In this document: piece after piece, positions 47,893 through 58,550 of the stretch | Numbering within the stretch: the stretch's first letter is position 1 | Layout of the letters: each line of letters begins with the position of its first letter | Assembly (NCBI RefSeq): GCF_027744825.2 | Contig: NC_071342.1 | Coordinates: 21,110,501 to 21,174,500 of the forward strand | Length of the DNA stretch: 64,000 nt | Reading direction: 5' to 3' | Source of the DNA: Synchiropus splendidus | Taxonomy: Eukaryota > Chordata > Actinopteri > Syngnathiformes > Callionymidae | Position numbers and translations under genes: made by a program | Notes under the pieces: generated by a model | Seen by the model: the letters and a program-made list of their open reading frames with translations, nothing else | Told to the model about the DNA's origin: nothing | Databases searched by the model: none

Positions 47893-50800
47893 TGGGAGAG
47901 AAAACCTTTCCACCTGTGGTATTTTTACTTAAATTTATTATATTATTGTTTATTGTCGTGGCAGAAAAATGACTGATACGTATAACAAAAGAGCTGTTCA
48001 TTTTACTTGTTTACAAACTTGAACAGCACTCTGAAGATTATTGTTTTGTTCTTTGTTAATCCCCAAGTGATAGCGAAAGGGGAAAAAAAATAAATTAAAT
48101 TCACATATAATAATAAGAACATGTTTCAGAGCAAGAATAAGACTGAACAGTGAACCCGTTGCTTGTCGTTTCTGATCATTAAATAAATTAACTGGATCCA
48201 TCAACAACAATGCAGTAAGATAGCACTTCAAACGTCAAATTCTTGACTATCACAAAATAAAGAGCTGATCTAATAACGCTAAATCATTTCTGAGAGTCTA
48301 CTGAGGACGTAGCCATTGCCTCACTCGCGGTGACAATGGCTGCACTGGCTCCTGTTGTGGGAATGTCCCTTCCATTTCAATATTTTTATTGTGAGCATGA
48401 AATCACATGCTGATGTGCAACATATTATGCTATCTGTTTTTTCCTTATATACATAAAAAGTCATTTTAAATAAAGAGACAAGCGAGGAAACAAACAAAGA
48501 ACAACAAAATAAATACGTAAAACACACCCAACCCTCTCAGTGTGTATTTTATTTTTTTCAAAAACAACATCTCTGAGCCACAATGAAGCTGTTGGATTTT
48601 CTGGTTATTTCCAACTTAAAAATGTAGGCGACATCTCCCAATTACAGAGCTAAATATACAGTAATAACGGGTTTGTTTTTTTTGTGGAGAGCAAGTGATC
48701 CGTTATCAATGTATTTTCACCGTTGTACAGCCTGAACCTGGACACACATAACACCTCCCACTGCAAAAGGCATTGCACCACACTCCTTGAGAAGGGCTGG
48801 ATTGACGTGATTAAAAAATATTTACTTTACACTTTTATTTTATTATTTCTTGTTTACTCTGTTCTTCTTCTATTTCACTTTGTGTGAAAAAGACAAATTC
48901 CAAATGAGACAAATTCCGTGTATATTGTTACTATTTGGGCTGAATAATGTTGTGAAGTTTGATTCTGAAGAACTGGATAATGTTAATAAAAAGTTTTAGA
49001 AGCATTTTCATCCATTGAAGCTGGATGATGTTAAATCACTGACATTCGGGTAGGAAACCAAAAGAAAAAACAGTGATGCTGCTGCTACTCGTGGACATAA
49101 GCCAAACTTAACAAGGTTTCCCTTTTCTTTAACTCCTCAAAAGTGATGACAGACAGGATGATATTTTTTCCTCACTTCGCTCATCAATGTTGACCAGGAA
49201 CATTGTGGTTCACGGGAATGTTGCTCACAAATCATAAAACGGAATGATTGAGACAAAGCACATGGCAAACATCAATTGGAGTTTTCCAGTTCCTCAACAT
49301 CAGAATCAGAAAAATCAGATCTGGAAACTTGATGAAAATACTGTTTAGTACACAGTTCAACTGTGTTTGTGTGCTGTGTTGCCTTTCCAGCAAAGCCTAA
49401 AAGGACTTTATCAAACAATGATTAATGTTTACAGAGCAACAGTCCGGTCAGGCAACATTTGGCACACAGCTGGAAAACATCTCCACGGAAACAAACCTTT
49501 CCTTCTTCTGCCTGACCAACCTTGTTGCCAGAACCAGACTCTGATCTGATGATTTCTTATTTACGTTCTGGCTGGAGGGGCTTGGGAAAATCCAGTTTTT
49601 TTTGTTTGTGTTTTTTTAAAACCTGGACTGGAAACATTGTTTCTTCTGAAGAACACAACAAAGAACATATGTGAAGGATTAGTTTTCCTCATCCTGGTTT
49701 TGCCTGCACTCAGTCTCAGATGGTTTGAGGTAAACTGAGATGCAACATTTGTTAAATCCATCTCTGTACCCAACTGTAGTTAAATATATATATATCGTGT
49801 TTTCTGCAATGAAACACTTTTGCACTTTTCTGGTGCTGGATTTCCCTCTTACCAGCAGACTTTACACACAGTCAAGTGATGATAGCAGACAAAGGGAAGT
49901 AAATGTTAGGGAAATGGAACCCCTTCGGATGAATGACAGTGTCCTTCAAGGTTCACATCCACTACAGTAATTTAAAGCTGTAGTGGACCCTTCCCTGTTG
50001 AGGAGTTCAACTGATGAGTGAAGGTCAGGATTTGGGATTGGAGGTCCTGAACGTGGCGATGCAGTTGCTGCAGTTGAGCCAAACACTTCATTCATTCTAG
50101 GTGTGCAGTCTCACCTACTAATGATGAACAAGATATAAGGGGACAAAACAAGTGTTTCCTCAGCAGGATGTTCTGTTTTTTAGGGACACGTAGAAGTATT
50201 TGGGGATACTAGAGGCCTCTCTGGTGGAGAATTAAAGCCATGACCAGCTGGAATGATGCAGCATGGAAAATCTTATTCATGTTCAGTGGCATCAGATTTA
50301 AAGAGCAACTGATGTCTAAATCCACTTCTCTTGAATCACTCATGTGTTTCAAATGTCCTGCTTTCCATGACGGAGTGAGTCTCTCATCATGGTCGCGCTC
50401 TGTTTTGAGGTTGTTGCTTTATAACGTTCTGAACGCTCGGCGATAGGGAGGTTGCAAAAGTCTTTTTTTTTTTTTTCAAACCAAAAACCTGACACTGCCT
50501 CTACGGCTCTCAACCTGAAAAAAATATTTAAGTATTATGGTCTGATGTATCATCGTACATAATGTTCAAGTTAATGGCCCCAAGTTTTTAAAAAATGGGA
50601 TGAAAAAAACACTTTTCATCTTGCAGTACAGTAGTTAGCCACGATTAAAAAGTTGCTATGTGAACTCCAACAGTAGCACTGTCATGAAGTGAACAGCGTA
50701 TGTAGAGGGTAACATTCTGTCATGTGTGGGCTAATTTTCACACCCAAATGACTCTTATGTATGTTCTTCAAACTTCACCATGAGGCGAAACTTCTTGTTT

Positions 50801-51489
50801 ACACAGTGGATAACTCTTAAAACAAGGAAGCTGATATTAGGTGCCCTTTAAGATGGCAACATAAACGGACGTAGAATTACTTGTGGAACACTACGATAAA
50901 GGGGAAAAGAAGGCTTAAAATTGTGCTGTTCTTGAGATATTTCCGTTTCTGTAATGTATTACGTCACCGACTCCATGATTAAACATCTGTCCCTTTTGAG
51001 AAAGAACTGTTGAACAAGCTCAAATAACTTCTCATTCAGTCATATGCCGCATTGACACGTTCATTTGCCGCCTAAAGCGAGTGAAAATGCCTCGGAAAAA
51101 AAGACGACCAACGTTTGTGGAGTTGTTTATTCACAGTGATAACACCGGTTTCCATGATGATCATTGAATACTACACTGTTAGTTCTCCCGGCAGGATATC
51201 CCTCTGGGAAACGTTTCAGTGTGTGAGTGTGCGTCTGCTGATAAAGAAGTTCTCCTCGCCGGCCAAGAGCTCCTCCTTCTGCTCTCTGGGTAATGGAAAA
51301 ATTATGTTGGAATTCCAGACTGCAAGCAAGTATGTGAACTTTGACCCTTCTCTCACTGCCTCTGCTGCTTAAATTCTCTAAAAATAGAAATCCTACCCGA
51401 TCATACTGCGTCCTGTCTCTCAAGGAGCCAGGATTTACACATGTGCCTGTGTGCTCAGACCTTTGGTACAAGAGGTTTCATCCACAGCT

Positions 51490-51690
51490 ACTCAGGGATA
51501 CATCACACGGCCGCTGGATGAGTCCCATGAGAGCCAAATTTAAGAATATACCGTGAGAAAAGTGCCTCATGTGTAATGGGGGCACTAATCTTAGACGTAT
51601 AAACTGGGATATACCATGGAGAGCAGTGTCTCTTCGAAGCTGACATGTCAAGGAGCCATATTTATGATGCTGCCCTTCTTTTGTCTTCAG
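51490..51690. promoter_or_regulatory. Enhancer-like non-coding block upstream of INPP5A
   Basis: High-complexity sequence with CCAAATTTAAGAATATACC, GGCACTAATCTTAGACG and GAGCCATATTTATGATGC. It lies about 4.3 kb beyond the promoter island. No coding or repeat signature. Confidence 0.33.
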
Positions 51691-51885
51691 TACATCATCA
51701 GTTCATCATGGTATTTTTCCCCCAAGTTAACCCAAAAATAGTTTTATTATAAAAGTTTTATTCTCGTCCACATTCCTACGCTTGGCCAATACTTCGTCTT
51801 GGGGGCAGCAGCCAAAGAAATTAGGTCAAGAGCAATCGACAGAAACCTCCAATTCTTCTTACCACCAATTTCCACCAGACTGCAG

Positions 51886-51920
51886 TAGTAGAAATCGAAT
51901 GTAGTTTTCGATTTCTACTA
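51886..51920. other. Perfect 14-bp stem hairpin
   Basis: The arms TAGTAGAAATCGAA (51886-51899) and TTCGATTTCTACTA (51907-51920) are exact inverted repeats around a 7-base spacer. Similarity may extend weakly outward (CAGACTGCAG versus the complement of CTGCGG...GTCTT). Its role is not known. Confidence 0.8.
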
Positions 51921-52384
51921 GGAGTCGACCGCAGCGTCTTGGAGTGGAGCTTCTCCACTCACTTTCAATTTCTGCCCAAGCTATTTCTTTTCTTATATTG
52001 TATTTATAATGTTTGTGATGAGTGTCATACAGAATAACCAATGCTCAATCTTCAAAAAGAACATCCATCCATGTTGTCAACAAAAAAGCTCTGTCGTCAT
52101 TCACGCTCCTCGCACGCCGTAATGTTTACATTGCTGATTCACTGTAAAACGCGACCAACCTCAACTGCTATTTTTGTCCAGATTCACATTACTTTTCACG
52201 TGCTGATTTCCTGTCTGTTTGTTTCTCTCCACTCAAACTTGACCCGGTGCTGCGTGTAGCTCAGCAAGAAATTTAATCCGTCTCGAATTAAAGCAGTGCT
52301 GCTGCAGTGCAGTAACATGCATACAGTATCGCAGCTCTGCTAGCGGTGAAAATTGAAAAGATACCGAGGTGTTTCAGGTCAACT

Positions 52385-52680
52385 CATAGACCTCCTCCTA
52401 CTGTAGTTGAACACCTCAGGAGACAACCTGATAAGATGCCCATGCTGCCTCAACTGGCTACTCTTAGAGGAGCAAAAGGCTTGACTCTGAGTCTTTCCTC
52501 CCAGTTGAAATCCTCATAAGGAGCATCCAGTACACATCCAGACAAGAAGAGGTTTTATCCTTCTTGGATGACTGAACTTCCACCGCTGAGAGGGATTCCA
52601 GACACTCACTGGAGTGACACTAGCATTAACCACCTCAGGTTTTGGTCCCTTGTATCTGTGACCTTCAAAATCCTGAAAAC
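52385..52680 (-). mobile_element. LINE reverse-transcriptase remnant
   Basis: Signatures in antisense order: GTTGAACACCTCAGGAG, CTGATAAGATGCCCATGC, GCCTCAACTGGCTACTC, CTTGGATGACTGAACTTCC and CCCTTGTATCTGTGACCTTC. Same family as 35.96-36.45 kb. No open frame. Confidence 0.65.
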
Positions 52681-52999
52681 ATAAATATAATACATTATTG
52701 GTTCACAGAGAGACAGAAAAAATGTTGATAAATGAATGTCTTCACTTCAGAGCTCATCATCGTGGGATATTCATTTGACTCTTGGGATTTGGTTAAAAAG
52801 AGACATTAGTTTCAGTGTATTCTGTGATTCTTTAACTTGTGTTGTGGAAAGAGCTGGAGAGACAAATGTGTCTTGCTGGATGGAGTTCAGGGACTTTTAG
52901 GGAGAAGACTAGGATTTGGTTGCTATAGTGTCCACTTGTCATACTGGTATGATTCATGGGGAAATGTGGTGGACAGACAGAACAGTGTCTTCAACTAGA

Positions 53000-53190
53000 T
53001 AGAACCTGACATTGGGAGGGCCGATGGCTTGGACACGCAGGGGAGAGAATGTTGGATCAAGAATGTTGGTGATGGAAGAAAAAGTTGGAGAAGATCGTCT
53101 AATCCAAATACATAACTGGACTGCTGACACGGCAACTGAGAAAATGTCCGAACCCCAAAAAAGCAAAAGCAAAATCATCCAGAGGGATCT
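53000..53190 (+). mobile_element. LINE C-terminal/3' remnant, second family
   Basis: Reads as the conserved end of another teleost LINE protein: GRPMAWTRRGE followed by GSRMLVMEE, resembling WFGHVQRRD and GRRMLKME in intact copies. It then carries GACTGCTGACACGGCAAC near the 3' end. The 61-codon frame is degenerate. Confidence 0.5.
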
Positions 53191-54339
53191 CGCCTGAAAC
53201 CTCCCACAAGTGAGCCAAGCTAAACTTAAGTTCTAAACTCACATTAAACGCCTTCACTCTTGTATTTACTCTCAGTTCAAATAACTTCACACCCAGCCTT
53301 TCTGCAGCCGCCAGAAGCTGTGAGCTGATATCACCACACTCCTCCTCCTCTTTTACTCTGCAAAAGTCTTCTTCTAGATGAAGAACGTTCTGACGCCACG
53401 ATAAGCCTCAATGTGCATTCCTGACCTTCATCACTGCAGAGATACACAATCTTATCAAAGGGCTCCAGAAACATAATTTAGGCCAAGATATGAGTGACGA
53501 TCCATTATGAACGTTATAATCTGACCAGAACCAGACCGACTTCACCTGTTTCTATCATGATTCCAAATGCCAAAAAACAAACACAGATTTAAAGCGTGAT
53601 AGGATGTCTTCAGACGTCACACTTCTTTGGTTCACGTGTTAACGCTCAAGGACACAAGTGAGAGAATTATACTGGAAATGTGGCAACTGAGGGCCTGAGG
53701 ACTGAATGTGTCCCATCATGCCACTTCATGTGACCAGCAGAACCTTGCTTCTTTAGTACTTAAGGTCATAAAGTTGATTCTTGTGTGAGGCAACGCTTGT
53801 ACTGAACGTCTGTCTTTATGCTCGCCATTCTTTGCTTGCTCTGTTTTCCTCCCTCAGTGCAAAAGAAAGAAATTCATTAATGATCTGACATGGTGAATTT
53901 CAACGCCCATGAAATTGCGACCTCCTGCCACTAGATGTCAGCGTTTCCTCCGTAGTGTCGCATAGGGGTTGAGCTGAGTAACAGTGGAACCCAAATTGTC
54001 TAAAAGAATCTGCAGAAAGGGGTTCACGAAAGATGGTGAAGTGAATATGAGTGAAGGAGGATGAAAGACATCAACACCAAATATGAGGCAAGACTTCAAC
54101 ATTTATACACAGAATTAAACAAAAAAGAGCTATTGAATTCTGTCTGTCCAGTTTTATTCCTCTTATTAAGAGTGGGTTTTCATTTGGACTGATACTAAGA
54201 ACTGACTCAGCACGGTCCTCTTGTGAGTTATATGGAAATGTGTAACACTGGGAAACACATTTAAAAGAAGCATCCATCTCTTCAATCTTCCACCAACGCT
54301 GCCTCCCTTTGCTCTTTTGCATCTCCGGAACATTTTTCA

Positions 54340-54600
54340 CTCTCTTGGCTCCGAGTGAGTCCCACAGTGAGGGGCCTAATTCGGAGCTCCCACTGGGTGC
54401 TTTATAATATCATGTGTACCAATTTCTTCCTCCCTCACCAATTAATTTGGAGCACAATCGTCTGGGGAAACCAGGGTCAGTTATTTTTATGAGCAATGGC
54501 CTCAATTATTTCTGAGGATTGGAGAGACAGGAGATGGATGGAAGGTGACCTCGCGTGAACTCAAAGATAAAAGCTTTTGTACGACGTGGTTTAAAAATGT
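54340..54600. promoter_or_regulatory. Enhancer-like non-coding block upstream of INPP5A
   Basis: GGGGCCTAATTCGGAGC, CACCAATTAATTTGGAGC and GCCTCAATTATTTCTGAGG: homeodomain-type cores set in otherwise unique sequence. Among the upstream blocks this looks the most constrained. Inference. Confidence 0.38.
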
Positions 54601-54784
54601 AAATGTTGCAAGCAGGATTTTTTAAAATATACGGCACATCATCTATTAAAAATTATGACATGTCTTCTCTTATTACAGTACACAGACAGGTGGATTCTTC
54701 CTGAAGAGCGAAGCAGATGATGCTAGTTTCTTATGACTCACTTCCAGGTGCTTGAAGCGAAGATGGTGTCCATGCCCAGACTTC

Positions 54785-55420
54785 AGTCACAGCTTGAGGG
54801 TGTCAACTGAGCAACATCCTCTCTGAGTGTCCTGGGTCTGCCCCGGGACTTCCCCCCAACCGAACACCTCAGGTGACTAGATGTTCGAGGCACCTCTAAC
54901 CGTTCTTCACTACAATGAAACAAAGTGATTTTGACCAGAGAAGAATTCGGGAACACCACCTGCATTACTTGAGAGGCTTCATAAAACGGTCCTCATTGTC
55001 AGAGCTCAGTAGGTGGTGCTCTCAGTCTAAAAATGATGAGAGGATTACACGAAACAGTACCAAATCCAAGGTTTTTAGAGCAGAGAGCGCCATCTAGAGG
55101 CCTCTGAAAATGAGGGTACTGTTTCCTGAGGCCTCATAAGACCATCACTGCCATAACACTGAGACTCCTTGGGCTTAATGGGCTAATGTAATGGTTCCAC
55201 TCTGAGTCTCTCCTGGATGACTGAGCTTCTTTGATCTCTTCAAAGCTGGTGAGCATCAGTGAGTGTAGATATCTACTGGTCACTTTCTTCACCACAGCAG
55301 GTACAAAGTCCTCATGAGTGAAGACCCTGCACTGGTCTGTCTACGACCCCAAGAGGCTTGAAGGACCTCATCTTCGATCTGGACTTTTCCCAGCTGCTCC
55401 TCATCCCAACTCCTGTAAAT
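54785..55420 (-). mobile_element. LINE reverse-transcriptase remnant interrupted by a MITE-like element
   Basis: The left part (54.79-54.90 kb) has GTGTCCTGGGTCTGCCCCGG and CGAACACCTCAGGTGACTAG. The right part (55.20-55.42 kb) has CTGAGTCTCTCCTGGATGAC, CAAAGCTGGTGAGCATCAG and GTCACTTTCTTCACCACAGC. The parts are in consensus order, separated by about 300 bp that include the inverted-repeat element at 54969-55142. Confidence 0.6.
54969..55142. mobile_element. Short inverted-repeat element (MITE-like), copy 1
   Basis: Imperfect inverted arms of about 55 bp at 54969-55022 and 55084-55140. Each runs through a GAGGC(T/C)TC, (A)AAC(G/A)GT, CCTCATT and CAGAG pattern into a core (AGGTGGTGCTCTC on one side, the complement of AGATGGCGCTCTC on the other). 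It separates two parts of a LINE remnant. Confidence 0.7.
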
Positions 55421-55729
55421 CTCTGAAAATGTAATGTATTCAGTAAAATTATATTTTCATCTTACATGTGAGATTGCGCCTCCTGCTGTGCGGGAGGTAA
55501 AAGACCAAATGTGATTTAACTCTCCAGGCAGAGTCAAGTTTTGCTCTCTTGTTTCGGACACACATTCATGAAAAATGCAAACATTTGTCATCAATTTAAC
55601 TCACACACAAATCTAATAAGTGCTTTCTTCTGTTGGACAGAAACTTCTTATCTGTGTCCAGTGGTCTGACAAGAATAACCTCTGATTTCTTTAACCATTT
55701 TAGTCAAAACAAACTTTTTATGACCGACT

Positions 55730-56110
55730 CGCGGCTCGGAAACCAACAAGTGCGTCACCGGTCTGCTCCGCTCACCCGAAGACAAACAGCCCAGATGACC
55801 CCACACGGGGCCTCGCTCCTCCGTCCGTCTGTGGAACTGGCCATCCGTCAAGTGTACGGCCGCGTGATCCTGAGGTGTTGCGATGAGTCCAAATATAAAC
55901 TCAGAAGGCTTTGGCCCGTTTCTTTTTTTTGCCGCTCGTCAAACACAAAGCTCCTGAAGGTTCCGAAAACAGGCCCGAGTGTATCTAGGAAACCAGCGCT
56001 GCCAAAGTGGGAAACAAACTGAGCTCTGTGCTGCTCTCCAGAGCCTTATGTAAATGTCCCGGCAGAGGGAGGCTTTTAATTGACATCAACTGTCGAGGCC
56101 AGCCACAGAG
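55730..56110. promoter_or_regulatory. GC-rich unique block upstream of INPP5A
   Basis: A GC-rich stretch with several CpGs and a 129-codon plus-strand open frame (55633-56022) whose translation is not family-like. It then carries GGCTTTTAATTGACATC. It could be a regulatory block or an unrecognised exon; splice sites do not settle it. Confidence 0.25.
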
Positions 56111-56332
56111 AAAATGATGAAATTGTTCCACCTTGTGACCAGCAGATGTTTGCTTTGCTTTAGGCTCATGATGAACAGGACATGGCTTTGAGACTTGGCA
56201 CGTCGGCGTGTACGTGCCAGAAGGTATGAGTTAGAATGAGCATCACTGTTCTGTTCTCAGACTGAGTTGAACATTGATGTTGTTGTTGGACCATGTAACT
56301 TAGATGCGTAAGGTTGGACCAGACACTAGGGG

Positions 56333-56346
56333 GCAGCTGGATCAGC
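56333..56346 (+). promoter_or_regulatory. CTCF-like motif
   Basis: ACACTAGGGGGCAG differs from the CTCF core consensus only at its first base. Confidence 0.5.
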
Positions 56347-57113
56347 TGGATCTGTGCCCTTATTTAGCTGTTTCCATTGGCCAAAAACCATATTCCCTGT
56401 GTTGCTTCACAGTCCCCACTCACATAAATGTAAATCTAATACTATCACATTTTTTATCCGGTACTTTGTCCGACCAGTTGGGGGCGGAATAAACTTTTTT
56501 TTTTAGGCAGTGGGATCCTCTCGGTAAAACAGGTTTTCTGCCAAAAGCTAAAGAATCTCAATGTTATGCTCTGGTCGAGTTGTTCATAAACCTTTGCCAG
56601 CTCATGGTTTTGCAGCGTTGAGTTGCGTCCTGCATCTGAAGCAAAATATCTTTATAAACTTGCAGGTCTGGGGATGAATGTAGTATGCAATCCAAGATGG
56701 CTTCCCCGAACGGAAACAGGAAGTTGAATTTTTTTAATGACTGAAATACAGAAGAAACAAAACACATTATGTGATATGCTGCTTTTCTACAGTAGTTTTA
56801 AACAAAATTCATATGTATCAAGGAGTTGCTTTTACCTGCCAAGGCAGATGTGAGAACAGCTTTCATGGATGTTGCTGTCTTGTTCTCTGACTTTTATGAC
56901 TGGAACACACTGAACTTGGCTGTGATGTCATTCCCAGCTCCAACTTTCCTTCCAGGAACGCAGCAAAAGAATCAGACACCAAGTCCTGGTGTCAGCAACT
57001 GAAGTACAGAGGCCCTGTGGCTCCCTAATATCAGCACTTCCACCCGATGCTTTCAGTAGTACCACCCAGTCAAGTGGGACAGGTACATGAAAATAGCCAT
57101 TCAAATGACGATT

Positions 57114-57558
57114 CTACGGAGCCCTGGAAGTGACATGCATCTGTTTATTTTTTTTGGATGTGGCATGCATGACTTTATTTTTTTTTGCCCGAGATGACAA
57201 CTATCTGTTATCTCATGATAACGCGTATAATTTTTATCTCAAGATACAATTGTAAATGTTAGCGCCTGCGCAACTGCCTCTCTGGCAAAGCATTTTGTAT
57301 ACGTCCTTCTGGAACCACTGTGTCTCCCGTGGCTTGTTTGTCAATGTTGTCAGTCACTGTCTGCAAGTCTGTGCGCTTTTAACACTCGGATCAAGTGCCT
57401 TCTACTCAAAATAATACCATATGTGGTTAAGCTATACATATTACGGGACCCAGGAAGCGATATGCATGACTTTATACCGAAATACTAATTATCTTGAGAA
57501 AACTGTTATCTCGGGGAAAAAAAAATAAAGTCATGCATGTCACTTCCAGGGCTCCGTA
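57114..57558. mobile_element. DNA transposon remnant with perfect 26-bp terminal inverted repeats
   Basis: The ends 57115-57140 and 57533-57558 are perfect 26-bp inverted repeats beginning TACGGAGCCCTGG. They are flanked by a 5-bp target duplication CGATT (57109-57113 and 57559-57563), with one extra C at 57114. T-runs and ATCTCGAGATAAC-like segments follow both ends. A degenerate third copy of the left end (TACGGGACCC, from about 57442) lies inside, suggesting one copy inserted next to or into another. There is no transposase frame, so the element is non-autonomous. Confidence 0.85.
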
Positions 57559-58536
57559 CGATTGAGACCATCAGGTATGTGAAAAACCAAACCAACACAC
57601 TATGAAGCTGATGCATGTGATCCATCGTCGCTCTGCTTGAGAGACGACGATTCATCAACAACAACAAAAAGTGTAGAGGATGTATGAAGCGTAGCATTAA
57701 CTCCACTACATGATACATACATTTTCCCACAGCTGGAGGAGAAAGATTCCGTGGGTATACAGTGGACTTGAGGCTGGAGGGCTTGTGATACTGTGCCAAA
57801 AGGATGCAACTTTCTGGACAGCATTAGTTTTAAAGGGATTTAAAAAATATTTTTTTTAAATACCTGCTAAGATATAGATACATGTTTTGAAGTCACATTT
57901 AATGAGATCAGTTATCTTTTGATGTTATTAAATGTGTTTTGATCTTATCAAAACCTTCAGGGTGGAGGACATTGTGTCGTACTACAAACTGTCATATGCA
58001 GATGTAAAATCCACAGTGTTAGGTTAATATTGGCTTTCATCTCTTGTGTTTGGAATTCAACACTCTTTTGCTTTCATTGAAAAAAAAAAAAAGTCAAACT
58101 TAATTCATTATTATCAATAAGCTTTTTTAAATGTTTAACTCTCCTGTCAAAGTTTTGCTTTTCTTGGTTTATATACTCATACTAATGATGCTTATGAATG
58201 TTTTTATGTCTCTGGCAGTAATTATTTCAGCAAAACTACAATACCAGTCAAAGGTTTGGTCCAACCTTCTCATTGTCTCAGGTAAACTGATAAGATAGAA
58301 ATATATGAAGCAGGATATATGGAATTATGTAGCAAAGGAAAATAAAAACTATAAATGTTTTATGTTTTAGATTTCATAAGCGAGACCCCACCACCGCACA
58401 TTACGTCTACGAACATGCAGCAGGACGATTTCAGTAGAGTAAGAAAAAAAATCATGTTAGGAGTACGTGCACCCATTTTGCCTTCACAGAAATCACGTGG
58501 CATACGCAACACCGTGGGTGGCATTCCCACTAGTGA

Positions 58537-58550
58537 CCAGCAGGGGGCAG
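58537..58550 (+). promoter_or_regulatory. CTCF-like motif (strongest in the window)
   Basis: CCAGCAGGGGGCAG, preceded by TGA and followed by CA, is a full match to the CTCF core. Confidence 0.55.

Noticed and set aside
47498..47932. 144-codon plus-strand frame upstream of the promoter
   Set aside because: It crosses LINE-derived sequence in a different phase and a simple repeat (IHPIHPIHP), so it is incidental.
55633..56022. 129-codon plus-strand frame in a GC-rich stretch
   Set aside because: The translation resembles nothing I know, and GC content reduces stops. Kept only as a possible regulatory block.
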